DNA of 64,000 nucleotides from Candidatus Zhuqueibacterota bacterium. Lineage in GTDB: Bacteria; Zhuqueibacterota; Zhuqueibacteria; Oceanimicrobiales; Oceanimicrobiaceae. Positions within the stretch are counted from its first letter, which is position 1. Each line of letters opens with the position of its first letter. A program made the translations under genes and the position numbers. Location: positions 208,187 to 272,186 of the forward strand of contig JAJDAF010000064.1 in NCBI GenBank assembly GCA_029261995.1, written 5' to 3'. Under the pieces are notes generated by a model. The model was not told the origin of the DNA. It saw only the letters and a list, made by a program, of their open reading frames with translations, and ran no database searches. This document shows, piece by piece, positions 7,526-16,727 of this stretch.

Positions 7526-10171
7526 ATGAAGTATGCAATGAGTCTTCTGGTGGGATTGATGGCTGTTACGAGCGCGTTCGCTTCAAAGGCGCCATCGGCC
7601 AGGAAAGTCTACATCACGAACCGCGTCAACCCACATCCCCCCGCTATTGACGGCAGGCTTGACGATGCGGCCTGGAGCAAGGTCGAGTGGCAGGGCGATT
7701 TCACCCAACGCCAACCTGACGATGGGGCAGAGCCATCTCAGCAGACTTCGTTCAAAGTGCTGTTCGATGACAACAACTTGTATGTAGGTATTCGTGCTCA
7801 CGACAGCGAGCCGGAGAAAATCGTTCGACGCGTGACCCGCCGCGACCATTTTGACGGCGACATGGTTGAAATCAATATCGACAGTTACCATGACCGTCGC
7901 ACGGCGTTTTCCTTCACCCTCAATGCCGCCGGCGTGCGTGGCGACGAGGCGATTTCCAACGACGGCGACAATTGGGATTCGAACTGGGATCCTATCTGGT
8001 TTGGCGAGGCAGCGGTGGACTCGATGGGATGGACCGCGGAAATGCAGATCCCGTTGAGCCAGCTTCGTTTCTCCAACAGTGAAGAACCGGTTTGGGGCCT
8101 GCAGATTATGCGGCATATTTTCCGTAAGCAGGAGCGCTCCAATTGGCAGTACATCCCGCAGAATTCCGGTGGTTGGGTGAGTCTGTTTGGCGAGCTGCGC
8201 GGTATGGACGGTATCAAGCCCACGCGCCGAATTGAGCTCATGCCCTACGGTGTCTCCGATGTCCGTCGCCTGCCCAAAGAGGAAGGCAACCCATTCGCAA
8301 CCGGGCGTGAAAACAACGTCTCTGGCGGTCTGGATGCGAAGTTCGGAGTGACCAGCGATCTCACGCTCGACGTCACCGTGAATCCGGATTTCGGGCAGGT
8401 AGAAGCCGACCCATCGGAAGTCAACTTGACTGCTTTCGAAACTTTCTTTTCCGAGAAGCGACCGTTTTTTATAGAAGGCCAGGACATTCTCAATTATAGT
8501 TTGATGGGTGGCGATGGTACTTTTTCGAATGACCGCATGTTCTACTCACGTCGCATCGGCCGGTCTCCCCAGCATGAATTTGACCTGGATGATGATGAAT
8601 ACTCTCAGGTGCCAGACAACACCTCGATTATGACTGCCATGAAGCTTACTGGCAAGACCCGCAACGGCTGGTCGATTGGCTTGCTGGATGCGGTCACCGA
8701 GAAAGAAACTGGACAGATCGATTTGAACGGCACTCGCCGCGAAGAAGTTGTGGAACCGCTTACGAATTATCTTATCGGACGGGCGCAAAAGGATTACAAC
8801 CAGGGCAATACCTCTGTCGGAGGCATGGTAACAGGCCTGCATCGCGACCTGTCCCAACCCCATTTGAACGCGCTCAATTCTGCCGCATACAGTGGCGGTC
8901 TCGATCTGCGCCACCAGTGGGACAACAAGACCTACTCGCTGAATGTCAAAACAGCGTTCAGTCACATCCGCGGCGATCGCGAAGCGATTACCGAAGCTCA
9001 AGAATCATCGCGTCGCTATTTTCAGCGTCCGGATGCGGCCCATCTGACTTTGGACACCACTCGAACATCAATGTCAGGTCATGGCGGCATGGTCAGCCTT
9101 GACAGAGGGGGGTCGAGCAAATGGCGCGCGAGCGTTGGCACCATGTGGCGGTCGCCGGGTCTCGAACTCAACGATCTCGGTTTCATGCGCCAGGCAGACC
9201 GCATTATGCAGTGGAGTTGGCTGGGCTACAGGGTCAACAATCCGGTCGGTATTTTTCGAAACCTGCGGGTCAACTTCAATCAGTGGGCCGGCTGGAACTT
9301 TGACGGCGAGAGTGTTTTTCAAGGCGGGAATGTCAACGGTGGTGGCCAGTTCAAAAACTACTGGCATTTTTGGGGTGGCGTCGGCCGAGAAGCTGCCGGT
9401 TTGTCCACCAGTGAATTGCGCGGCGGGCCGGCGCTTCAGACAGCGGGGCAGTGGAATCAGTGGTACAGCATGTCAACAGATGGCCGCAAGGCGTACCAGC
9501 TGGGTTTCAACGGCAACAACAACTGGTCGGACGAAGGCGGTTCCAGGCGAAACAATATCAACTTTTGGCTCAGGCTCCGACCCAAGAATGCCGTGCAACT
9601 GCGCATCAATCCCTTCTACACGTTCAGGAAGAACGACCTGCAATACGTCGAGACCCTCGAGCCGGAAACCGGCGGCGACAGATATCTGTTTGGCCAACTG
9701 AATCAAAAGACCCTCGGCATCACCTTCAGGTTTGATGTCAGCATTACGCCGAATTTGACCATTCAATACTATGGCCAGCCGTTCATTTCTGCTGGACAGT
9801 ACTCGCACTTCAAGAGCATCACCGATTCCAGAGCAGCCTCCTATGAAGACCGCTTTTACCGCTTCCAGGACGGGGATATTCAAACCGCCGAAACCGAAGA
9901 CGGCCTTGAGTATACTTTCAGCCAGGATTCCAGGGGCGCAATAGGTGAGACGCTTGAGACGCCTAACTTCAGTTTCCGCGAGTTCCGTTCCAATCTGGTG
10001 CTGAGGTGGGAATATCGACCGGGGTCCACGCTCTTTTTCGTCTGGACACAGGAGCGCAACGGCGATGATACGGATGGCCGCTTCTCCTTTTCGCGCGGTA
10101 TGGACAACCTGTTTGGTGAAAGTCCGACCAACGTTTTTCTGGTCAAGGCCAGCCGCTGGTTCTCTTTGTAA
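7526..10171 (+). CDS. DUF5916 outer-membrane protein with N-terminal CBM9/DOMON-like domain
   Basis: 881 residues. A signal peptide (about 1-19) precedes a family-9 carbohydrate-binding-like beta sandwich (about 25-220; PAIDGRLDDAAWSKV, then FDDNNLYVGIRAHDSEP, then GWTAEMQIPLSQLRF). A DUF5916 region follows, with NPDFGQVEADPSEVNLTAFE around 287-306 and RPFFIEGQ just after, then a barrel-like C-terminus ending in FLVKASRWFSL. The family is common in Bacteroidota and relatives. It is thought to sit in the outer membrane, but its substrate is unknown. The ATG has only a weak SD (GTAGGTG). Flanking hairpins suggest its own transcript. Confidence 0.85.
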   Translation: MKYAMSLLVGLMAVTSAFASKAPSARKVYITNRVNPHPPAIDGRLDDAAWSKVEWQGDFTQRQPDDGAEPSQQTSFKVLFDDNNLYVGIRAHDSEPEKIVRRVTRRDHFDGDMVEINIDSYHDRRTAFSFTLNAAGVRGDEAISNDGDNWDSNWDPIWFGEAAVDSMGWTAEMQIPLSQLRFSNSEEPVWGLQIMRHIFRKQERSNWQYIPQNSGGWVSLFGELRGMDGIKPTRRIELMPYGVSDVRRLPKEEGNPFATGRENNVSGGLDAKFGVTSDLTLDVTVNPDFGQVEADPSEVNLTAFETFFSEKRPFFIEGQDILNYSLMGGDGTFSNDRMFYSRRIGRSPQHEFDLDDDEYSQVPDNTSIMTAMKLTGKTRNGWSIGLLDAVTEKETGQIDLNGTRREEVVEPLTNYLIGRAQKDYNQGNTSVGGMVTGLHRDLSQPHLNALNSAAYSGGLDLRHQWDNKTYSLNVKTAFSHIRGDREAITEAQESSRRYFQRPDAAHLTLDTTRTSMSGHGGMVSLDRGGSSKWRASVGTMWRSPGLELNDLGFMRQADRIMQWSWLGYRVNNPVGIFRNLRVNFNQWAGWNFDGESVFQGGNVNGGGQFKNYWHFWGGVGREAAGLSTSELRGGPALQTAGQWNQWYSMSTDGRKAYQLGFNGNNNWSDEGGSRRNNINFWLRLRPKNAVQLRINPFYTFRKNDLQYVETLEPETGGDRYLFGQLNQKTLGITFRFDVSITPNLTIQYYGQPFISAGQYSHFKSITDSRAASYEDRFYRFQDGDIQTAETEDGLEYTFSQDSRGAIGETLETPNFSFREFRSNLVLRWEYRPGSTLFFVWTQERNGDDTDGRFSFSRGMDNLFGESPTNVFLVKASRWFSL

Positions 10172-10200
10172 TCTCCCGAAAGAATTTGTTTAACCCTCAG

Positions 10201-10243
10201 AGAGCCCGGGTGTCGTCAAGATGTCCGGGCTTTCGTTTTCGTT
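10201..10243 (+). terminator. Rho-independent terminator after the DUF5916 gene
   Basis: AGCCCGG (10203-10209) pairs with CCGGGCT (10225-10231), and the stem can extend two more pairs outward including one G-U. The descending arm runs into TTTCGTTTTCGTT. It lies 30 bases after the stop. The rest of the gap to 10412 shows no further feature. Confidence 0.7.
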
Positions 10244-10412
10244 GAACTGGCATTGCTCTCTTCGATCTAAGATTGGGATTGGCGACGTTTGAAATCGCCG
10301 CCAGGAGGATCGAGACCAACCCAACTCGTCGTGGCTCGGATTGAAACCATCTGAGCGAACCCGCGGCAAGAATTGAGTTGACTCTGACCTCGGATTTTCT
10401 AATTTAGCTGGC

Positions 10413-11165
10413 ATGAGCAAGAATTACGCAGACCTGCACCAGCCCGAAGTCGATAGCCAGGCAAGACAAAAATACGTTACTGCACTCTTCGACGATCTGG
10501 CTCCGAAATACGACCGTTTCAATCGGTTTGTCAGCCTTTCGCGCGATGAGGCCTGGCGCAAAACAGCCATCAAACTGCTTGGCGCGCAGGCAGATGGCGT
10601 GATTTTGGATCTCGCTTCCGGCACCGGCGATCTTGCCAATTCCGCAAAACGCCACGGGGCGCGCGGCGTACACGCGTTTGATATCTCACATGAAATGTTG
10701 AAGCTGGCCAAAGATAAATTGCTGCCGGAGAACGGTTCAGCCGCCTACGTTGGCGTCACCCAGGGCAGCGCTCATTTGCTGCCATTCAAGAGCGCCAGCA
10801 TCAACGGCGTCGTAAGCGGTTTTGCCATGCGAAATGTGTTTCATTTTCTCGACGATGTGCTCGCCGAAATCTATCGGGTGCTCACGCCCGGCGGCCGGTT
10901 TGCCATTCTTGAGATGAGTCAGCCACACAACGCTGTACTCAGATTTGGATTTCGGGTTCACATGCAGACCGTCATGCCGTTGATTGGCCGGTTGACCACG
11001 GGGCAACACTCGCCATTTCAGTACCTGCGTCAAACCACCATGACTTTCCTGCGCCCCGAGGCCTTCCAAGAACGGCTTGAAAGTGCCGGTTTTCGTGAGG
11101 TGATGTGGAAACCGCAACTGTTCGGCGCCATCGCCATTCATTCCGGCGTCAAACCCGGGCGTTGA
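10413..11165 (+). CDS. ubiE: Demethylmenaquinone methyltransferase UbiE/MenG
   Basis: 250 residues. It transfers a methyl group from S-adenosylmethionine to demethylmenaquinone, the last step of menaquinone synthesis. Seen in sequence: FDDLAPKYDRFNRFVSLSRDEAWR (about 26-49), which is the UbiE N-terminal signature; SAM motif I LDLASGTGDLA (65-75); the acidic residue D90 after motif II; GFAMRNVFHF around 143 and LTPGGRFAILEMSQP around 160, both typical of UbiE rather than general methyltransferases. It lies on the opposite strand about 2.7 kb from the tail end of the men operon, so it is linked to that pathway but transcribed apart. The SD is weak. Confidence 0.93.
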   Translation: MSKNYADLHQPEVDSQARQKYVTALFDDLAPKYDRFNRFVSLSRDEAWRKTAIKLLGAQADGVILDLASGTGDLANSAKRHGARGVHAFDISHEMLKLAKDKLLPENGSAAYVGVTQGSAHLLPFKSASINGVVSGFAMRNVFHFLDDVLAEIYRVLTPGGRFAILEMSQPHNAVLRFGFRVHMQTVMPLIGRLTTGQHSPFQYLRQTTMTFLRPEAFQERLESAGFREVMWKPQLFGAIAIHSGVKPGR

Positions 11166-11312
11166 CCCTCCAGTCTATCTTACAGAAATGTCATCCTTTT
11201 CAACCGTTTCACACTTCTCAACGCCTCTGCGAACGGCTGCCTTGGCAGGTAATTATAGTCTTGTTAGGTGCTCAGCATTTCTTGATGTTTAAATGAATCA
11301 GAAGGTGTCATA

Positions 11313-12755
11313 TTGAATCAGAAATCCCTCCGCAGAATTTTTGCTATTTCTGCATCCGCGCTCGCAGCGATTGCTTTCCTGCAAAGCTGTGACGACAATC
11401 CCATTGCATCATCAACTTCATCTATCATTGAAGGCAAAGTCGTCCAGGCAGGAACGTTCCGGCCTATCGATGGCGTACTCGTTCGGTCCAGCAGATTCAG
11501 CGAGACCACGCTTACCGGTTCTGACGGCTCCTACGAACTGACCGTGCAACTACCGGACTCGGCCACCGTGCTGACACAATTGCTATTCAGTAAGGAAGGT
11601 TATTTTGAGACCAGTCTGACTCTGGTCATTCAAAATGGCGAGCGGACTCTGGCGCCGCAGGCGGTGATGACCCAGATTGCCGGCCCGCCAACCACGACCA
11701 GCGGTCCGGCATCCAACATTGTTCTTCTTGAAGCTTCGGAAAACCGCATTTTCGTCAAGCACTCTGGCGCGCCCGAAACCAGCAACCTGACTTTTGAAGT
11801 CCGGGATGCGAGTGGCGTTCCGGTCGATCTCGACCATAAGGAGCAGGTCAAGTTTCGCGTATTGAGCGGGCCGGATGGCGGCGAGTTTGTTTCGCCGGAC
11901 ACAATGAGCACCGACTTCGGCGGCAGGGTCGTGACCACCTTGAACAGCGGCACGGTTTCCGGGCCGGTGCAGGTGGTGGCAGAGATTGGGGATGGCGCCA
12001 TTCACTCCGACCCGATCCCAGTGACCATTTCCGGCTGGCTGCCGGACCAGGCCCACTTCGACGTGGTTCCGCAAAAAGTCAATATCGCTGGAATCCGATT
12101 CTCCGGCATTCTGGATCCGTTGACGGCCTTCATTGGCGACAGGTTCTCGAATCCGGTACCGCCGTTGACCACAGTTTGGTTTGAGACTACCGGCGGAATT
12201 GTCGATGGCGCGGCCGTAACTGATCTGCTCGGCCGGGCGACCGTCACGCTGCTGTCAGCGAATCCCCGGCCTCTTGGCGTGGACTTCAACAGCTTGCGTC
12301 TGCCCCGTCCGGGCGGCTGGCCTGACTATTTTGGCGAAGTTGGCTTTGCGCTGATTCGGGCACGCACCGTGGATGAAAATTCGCAATTCATTTATGCCGA
12401 AAATGTTGTCTTGTTCTCTGGGACCTCCAGAATTACGGATGTCAACCCGACAACCTTCGACTTGGGACCTTTCGGCGTTGTCGATATCAATTTCACCGTC
12501 AGCGACGAGAATCGTAATCCGTTGGTGGAAGGCACGACCATCAAAGTCACTTCCAACGAAGGCGAAGTGAGTGGCGCTACAGATGTGACACTCGATGATA
12601 CCCGGTCGCGCGGCGCCACGTTTTTCAGTGTTCGCCTGACCAACTCAGAGCCGGCGACCTTGCAGGGTCCGACCCCGACAACCATAACGATCGATGTCGG
12701 GGGTACGAATGGCGACGCTTCCGTCAGTCTCTTTGGTACATTGCGAATCAACTAG
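11313..12755 (+). CDS. Lipoprotein with CarboxypepD_reg-like and Ig-like segments
   Basis: 480 residues from a TTG start, with GAAGGTG 5 bases upstream. The nearest ATG (11293) is out of frame. A lipoprotein signal ends at lipobox LQSC with Cys26. Residues about 37-110 (IEGKVVQAGTFRPIDGVLV, then LTGSDGSYELTV) look like a carboxypeptidase-regulatory-like beta sandwich. The rest has repeated DxxGRATVTL-like blocks (for example DFGGRVVTTLNSGTVSGPV and TDLLGRATVTLLSA), which are typical of invasin/Big-1 Ig-like domains. It should be anchored to a membrane and exposed to periplasm or surface. Its function is unknown. The stop TAG overlaps the stop of menE on the other strand. Confidence 0.8.
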   Translation: MNQKSLRRIFAISASALAAIAFLQSCDDNPIASSTSSIIEGKVVQAGTFRPIDGVLVRSSRFSETTLTGSDGSYELTVQLPDSATVLTQLLFSKEGYFETSLTLVIQNGERTLAPQAVMTQIAGPPTTTSGPASNIVLLEASENRIFVKHSGAPETSNLTFEVRDASGVPVDLDHKEQVKFRVLSGPDGGEFVSPDTMSTDFGGRVVTTLNSGTVSGPVQVVAEIGDGAIHSDPIPVTISGWLPDQAHFDVVPQKVNIAGIRFSGILDPLTAFIGDRFSNPVPPLTTVWFETTGGIVDGAAVTDLLGRATVTLLSANPRPLGVDFNSLRLPRPGGWPDYFGEVGFALIRARTVDENSQFIYAENVVLFSGTSRITDVNPTTFDLGPFGVVDINFTVSDENRNPLVEGTTIKVTSNEGEVSGATDVTLDDTRSRGATFFSVRLTNSEPATLQGPTPTTITIDVGGTNGDASVSLFGTLRIN

Positions 12756-13894
12756 TCGCAGAAGTCGTGACGTGAGACGAGTTGCGAGCGGACAGCCTGG
12801 CGGGCGATTTTTCCAGTAGAGGTTCGGGCAAACTCAGGGAGGTAGCAGAATTTTTGAGGCAGTTCATGTCGGTGCAGGTTTCTGGCCAGCAGCGATTTGA
12901 GCTGCCTTTCTTTTTCCGGGGAAAAAGGGCGCGATTCAAAGACCGCGACCACCATCTCACCCAACCGGCCATCAGGCGCTGCAACAACCACGTGGCTCAC
13001 CCCTGGTTGCTTGGTATCATCGAGCGCTGCCAGAGCCATGGAGACGGCCCTCTCAACTTTCTCGGCCTGAATCTTAATCCCACCGCTGTTGATGACATTG
13101 TCGAGCCGCCCCAGCCAGCGGAAACTTGTGGCCGATGACAGTTCGACCAGATCGTTCGTGACAACAAGCTTGCCATCGGTCAGGGGCGATAAAACGGTCA
13201 GGCAATTGCGGGCATCCTGGCCGAGTTTTACCTGTGGCAGGGCTTCGTAGCTTTGGTCTTGGCGTGCCGCGCTGAGCCGGCGCAGGGCAATATGACTCAC
13301 CGTCTCGGTCATGCCAAACGTTTGGTAGACTTTCGAGTTGAGCTGCGCAGCTTGCCGTTCTGTGGCAAGAGGCAGGGCCGCGCCTCCGACCAGGATTGCA
13401 TTCATGCGGTCGAGCGCCTTCTTTTCATTCCTGTCCGCAGTCAGGGCGGCGTGCAACTGCATGGGTACGAGCGCAGTGAAATCAAAAGGCGGAATTTGGC
13501 TGCCGCGATAAGATGCGAACGGATTGCTGGCCGGTTCAACAACATCGAGCTTAAGGTCCAGCACCATGCCGCGGACCAGCATCATCAATCCTGCGATGTG
13601 GGCTGGAGACAGGCAGACTAGGCTCCTGTCACCGGCTTGCAGGCGCAGCGCTTCTCCGGTGAGCCGGGCACTCAGGGACATCTGCTCACGGTTCAGTTTG
13701 ATCTTTTTTGGCAGGCCGGTCGAGCCGGAGGTCATCACCTGAAACGATTCTTCTCCGGACAGCCACTTTCGGCAAAAACCAACGGCCTGGCTCTCGAAAT
13801 CAGCTTCCGACCGGTTGTCGAGTGTGCTGTCAGACGATATCAGCGTCTGTCTTGACAGGAAGTTTCCGTTTAGTGTGAGACCTTCAAAAGCCAT
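12752..13894 (-). CDS. menE: o-Succinylbenzoate-CoA ligase MenE (short form)
   Basis: 380 residues. It activates o-succinylbenzoate with ATP and CoA. Seen: the AMP-binding P-loop TSGSTGLPK (55-63), YQTFGMTET (around 190), RWLGRLDNVINSGGIKI (hinge region) and the catalytic Lys362 in TSTGKIAR. It is shorter than the roughly 450-490 residues of E. coli or Bacillus MenE because little precedes the P-loop, a form I associate with Bacteroidota-like lineages. It is last in the men operon, starting 3 bases after menC ends. An adenylate-forming enzyme at the end of menF-D-B-A-C leaves little doubt about its job. Confidence 0.92.
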   Translation of the reverse strand: MAFEGLTLNGNFLSRQTLISSDSTLDNRSEADFESQAVGFCRKWLSGEESFQVMTSGSTGLPKKIKLNREQMSLSARLTGEALRLQAGDRSLVCLSPAHIAGLMMLVRGMVLDLKLDVVEPASNPFASYRGSQIPPFDFTALVPMQLHAALTADRNEKKALDRMNAILVGGAALPLATERQAAQLNSKVYQTFGMTETVSHIALRRLSAARQDQSYEALPQVKLGQDARNCLTVLSPLTDGKLVVTNDLVELSSATSFRWLGRLDNVINSGGIKIQAEKVERAVSMALAALDDTKQPGVSHVVVAAPDGRLGEMVVAVFESRPFSPEKERQLKSLLARNLHRHELPQKFCYLPEFARTSTGKIARQAVRSQLVSRHDFCD

Positions 13895-13897
13895 GAG

Positions 13898-14971
13898 CTA
13901 ATGCAGTTCAAGCTGCTCAAGTCTGTGGATGGGTGCAGCTTGGAGGTCGTGAGCGAATCTGAGTTCAGAATTCTTGAGCGTGACACGGGAGTCGAAGTTT
14001 TTCCGGAACAGCCTTCCCGTGCCAAGTCCCTGGACTCCCGAGATCGCCAGCGTGGCAGTCCATTGCGCCAGCGCGTTCAACCCGATGTTGGACTCGAGCG
14101 CTGATGTGACCCAATAGCCGATTCCGCGCTGCCGGGCCAATGAGATCCACTCAGAAGCTTGCTTGAATCCCCCGAGCAGAGTGGGCTTGAGGATGATGTG
14201 CTGTGGTTTGATGGCATCGAGCATCTGCCGTCTCTCCTTTGTTGTGGTCAACCCGATCAACTCTTCATCAAGGGCGACCGGAATAGCGCCGTCCGCGCAT
14301 AACCGCGCCAGAGCGGGCCACTGACCAGATTTGACAGGCTGCTCAATCGAGTGCACGCAAAACTCCGAGAGTCGTCGCATCTTGTCCATCGCTTCATCAG
14401 CATTGAATGCGCCGTTTGCATCCAGGCGCAGTTCAAACTCTGGTGGGCGGAATTGTTGCCGAAATTCCTGCAGCATGCGGCATTCATCATCGAAATCCAG
14501 CGCCCCAATCTTGATTTTGATGCAACGGAAACCGGCGGCCACTTTAGCTTGTGCCTGGCGCAGCATGTCATGAGTCTCGCCCATCACCACAAGACCGTTT
14601 GTGATGATGGAGGTTCTGCTTCTGGTATATTCAGATTCAAACAGTACTTGACTGCCGCCCGACTGCAAATCTTTGAGGGCGGTTTCAACTCCAAACCTGA
14701 TGGCCGGCCATTTTCGCAATGCTAAATCCTGTTCGGTCGCGCCGTCTTCGACGGTGGCACAGACTTCGCCCAGTTTTGTTTCGAATCCGGGTTGATCATC
14801 GGGACTGAGCTTGGGCAGAGGGGCACACTCACCGAGTCCGAGCGGACCCTCTTGGTCGCCAATTCCGATAACCCATGTGTCGCGGCTTTGCAGGGCGCCA
14901 CGGGAAGTCCCCATCGGCTTGATGAATTCCAGGGTATATTTCCGAAACTCTGCATGCAGGCGCGGTTTCAC
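13898..14971 (-). CDS. menC: o-Succinylbenzoate synthase MenC
   Basis: 357 residues of the enolase superfamily. It dehydrates SHCHC to o-succinylbenzoate. The catalytic set is intact: the KxK pair Lys152/Lys154 (IKIKIG), metal ligands Asp184 (LRLDANGAF), Glu210 (SIEQP) and Asp235 (VALDEE), and Lys262 (LKPTLLGG) on the opposite face. The capping domain is at the N-terminus (RGALQSRDTWVI, then GLGECAPLP). The start ATG overlaps the menA stop as ATGA, suggesting coupled translation. Confidence 0.93.
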   Translation of the reverse strand: MKPRLHAEFRKYTLEFIKPMGTSRGALQSRDTWVIGIGDQEGPLGLGECAPLPKLSPDDQPGFETKLGEVCATVEDGATEQDLALRKWPAIRFGVETALKDLQSGGSQVLFESEYTRSRTSIITNGLVVMGETHDMLRQAQAKVAAGFRCIKIKIGALDFDDECRMLQEFRQQFRPPEFELRLDANGAFNADEAMDKMRRLSEFCVHSIEQPVKSGQWPALARLCADGAIPVALDEELIGLTTTKERRQMLDAIKPQHIILKPTLLGGFKQASEWISLARQRGIGYWVTSALESNIGLNALAQWTATLAISGVQGLGTGRLFRKNFDSRVTLKNSELRFAHDLQAAPIHRLEQLELH

Positions 14972-15849
14972 AGCAGGCCGCCCACACCGAAGAGAATCAC
15001 AAAAAGAAGCGTCGTGAGCACCATGTGCTTCAGGTAAGGGTCCAGTTGTGCCGACTCATTGGTTGCAACGCCCAGGCCATTGACCCACATCAGCGGCAAG
15101 CTGAGCAGAAAAAGCCATTGCCAGCCGCTGGCAAAATTCAGCCAGACATAGATGGCAGACAGAATGACGGCACCGGCTAGCAATCCCCAATGATAGATGC
15201 GCGCCTTCTTTTGGCCAAGCCGCACCGGTATGGTGATTTTGCCCGCTTCCCGATCGGATTCCCGGTCGCGGATGTTGTTGACGTTGAGAACCCCGACGCA
15301 CAACAGTCCGCAGGATGAAGCGGGCAGCAGAATCGCGAGGTTGAGAGAGTGCGTGTGCAAATAGTAGCAGCCAAACACGCCGACGATGCCGAAGAACATG
15401 AACACGAAGATGTCACCCAGCCCGACATAGCCGTATGGCTTTGGGCCCGCCGTGTAGGCTATGGCCGCCGCAATGGCCGCCAGCCCCGCCACATGAAAGG
15501 CGAAACTTTCCTTGCGAATCAGAACATATCCCACAGCCAAACACAGGCAGACAAAGACAAGTACTGCCCTGCGCATCGCTGGCGCCGTGATTTTGCCTGA
15601 CTGCGTTGCGCGGCTAGGTCCGACACGGTTCGCGCTGTCAGCGCCATGCTTGCTGTCTCCGTAGTCATTGGCCAGATTTGACAGAACCTGAAGCAGAATG
15701 GCCGTCGCAAAGCAGAGCAGTGCAACAGTCCAACTAAAAGCATATTCGGCGGCGGCCAGCAGACTGCCAAGCACAATGCTGGCAGTGGCCAGAGGTAACG
15801 TCCGCAGTCTGAGGGCGGAAAGCCAGACTCGTGTTTTGTTCATGTCCAT
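14968..15849 (-). CDS. menA: 1,4-Dihydroxy-2-naphthoate polyprenyltransferase MenA
   Basis: 293 residues with about nine membrane spans. It joins a polyprenyl chain to DHNA in the inner membrane. Both Asp-rich motifs of the UbiA superfamily are visible: NLANDYGDSKHGAD (about 57-70) and NVNNIRDRESD (around 190). A second ATG lies two codons in, so the true start may be six bases later. It follows menB after a 53-base gap that contains a perfect 17-bp inverted repeat. The stop overlaps the menC start. Confidence 0.93.
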   Translation of the reverse strand: MDMNKTRVWLSALRLRTLPLATASIVLGSLLAAAEYAFSWTVALLCFATAILLQVLSNLANDYGDSKHGADSANRVGPSRATQSGKITAPAMRRAVLVFVCLCLAVGYVLIRKESFAFHVAGLAAIAAAIAYTAGPKPYGYVGLGDIFVFMFFGIVGVFGCYYLHTHSLNLAILLPASSCGLLCVGVLNVNNIRDRESDREAGKITIPVRLGQKKARIYHWGLLAGAVILSAIYVWLNFASGWQWLFLLSLPLMWVNGLGVATNESAQLDPYLKHMVLTTLLFVILFGVGGLL

Positions 15850-15862
15850 AGTATTCGTTGAG

Positions 15863-15907
15863 CGTAGTGCGTTGAGCGTGTCTTGTCTCGACGCTCAACG
15901 CACTACG
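15863..15907 (-). repeat. Perfect 17-bp inverted repeat between menB and menA
   Basis: The 17-base arms 15863-15879 and 15891-15907 are exact reverse complements around an 11-base loop. The right arm covers the menB stop codon. A 10-base part of the left arm (CGTTGAGCGT at 15870-15879) is repeated directly at 15856-15865. In RNA this would be a very stable stem. No T-run follows on the - strand and four more operon genes lie downstream, so it may be a processing, attenuation or REP-type element rather than a full stop. Confidence 0.75.
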
Positions 15908-16727
15908 GATAGCGCTTGAATTTCGAAAAGTCCGGTTTGCGTTTTTCAAGGTAGGCTTGCCTGCCTTCGTTTGCCTCTTCCGACAAGTAGTAGAGCAACG
16001 TCGAGTTGCCGGCCAGTTCCTGCAGACCGGCCTGGCCGTCCAGTTCGGCGTTGAACGCGGATTTCAACAGGCGCAGGGCCATCGGGCTTTTTGACAGAAT
16101 CTTCTTGCACCATTCGATGGTGGTTGCTTCCAGTTCATCCAGGGGCACGACCTTGTTGACCAGACCCATCTGCAGTGCTTCCTGGGCATCATATTGGTCG
16201 CACAGGTACCAGATTTCCCGGGCTTTTTTTTGCCCGACACAGCGCGCCAGGTAAGATGAGCCAAAGCCGCCGTCAAAGCTTCCGACGTTGGGTCCGGTCT
16301 GGCCAAAACGGGCATTATCTGCTGCGATGGTCAGATCGCAGACGACGTGCAGCACATGGCCACCACCGATTGCCCATCCTGCTACCGCTGCTATCACCGG
16401 TTTTGGGATAGATCTGATTTGTTTTTGCACATCCAGAATGTTGAGCCTCGGCACACCATCCTGCCCAACGTAGCCACCCGTGCCACGCACTTTTTGGTCA
16501 CCGCCGCTGCAAAAAGCTTTGCCGCCTTCACCGGTCAGGATAACGACACCGACATCGCCGTCCTGTCGCGCCAGTTCAAATGCTTCCTGAAGTTCGAAGA
16601 CTGTCTGTGGCCTGAAGGCGTTGTGAACCTGCGGCCGGTTGATGCTGATTTTGGCAATGCCTTCATGAAACTGAAAGAGGATGTCCTCAAATTCTTTCAG
16701 AGATTTCCACTCGGCCGGGTTGCTCAT
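15903..16727 (-). CDS. menB: 1,4-Dihydroxy-2-naphthoyl-CoA synthase MenB
   Basis: 274 residues of the crotonase family. It closes the second naphthoate ring of o-succinylbenzoyl-CoA. Seen: FCSGGDQ (72-78), [14 protein letters not shown] (119-132, oxyanion hole), [20 protein letters not shown] (143-162) and the C-terminal KRKPDFSKF. The Gly in QTGPNVGS, where the mycobacterial type has Asp, suggests the bicarbonate-dependent type of MenB. The start overlaps the menD stop as ATGA. Confidence 0.95.
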   Translation of the reverse strand: MSNPAEWKSLKEFEDILFQFHEGIAKISINRPQVHNAFRPQTVFELQEAFELARQDGDVGVVILTGEGGKAFCSGGDQKVRGTGGYVGQDGVPRLNILDVQKQIRSIPKPVIAAVAGWAIGGGHVLHVVCDLTIAADNARFGQTGPNVGSFDGGFGSSYLARCVGQKKAREIWYLCDQYDAQEALQMGLVNKVVPLDELEATTIEWCKKILSKSPMALRLLKSAFNAELDGQAGLQELAGNSTLLYYLSEEANEGRQAYLEKRKPDFSKFKRYP

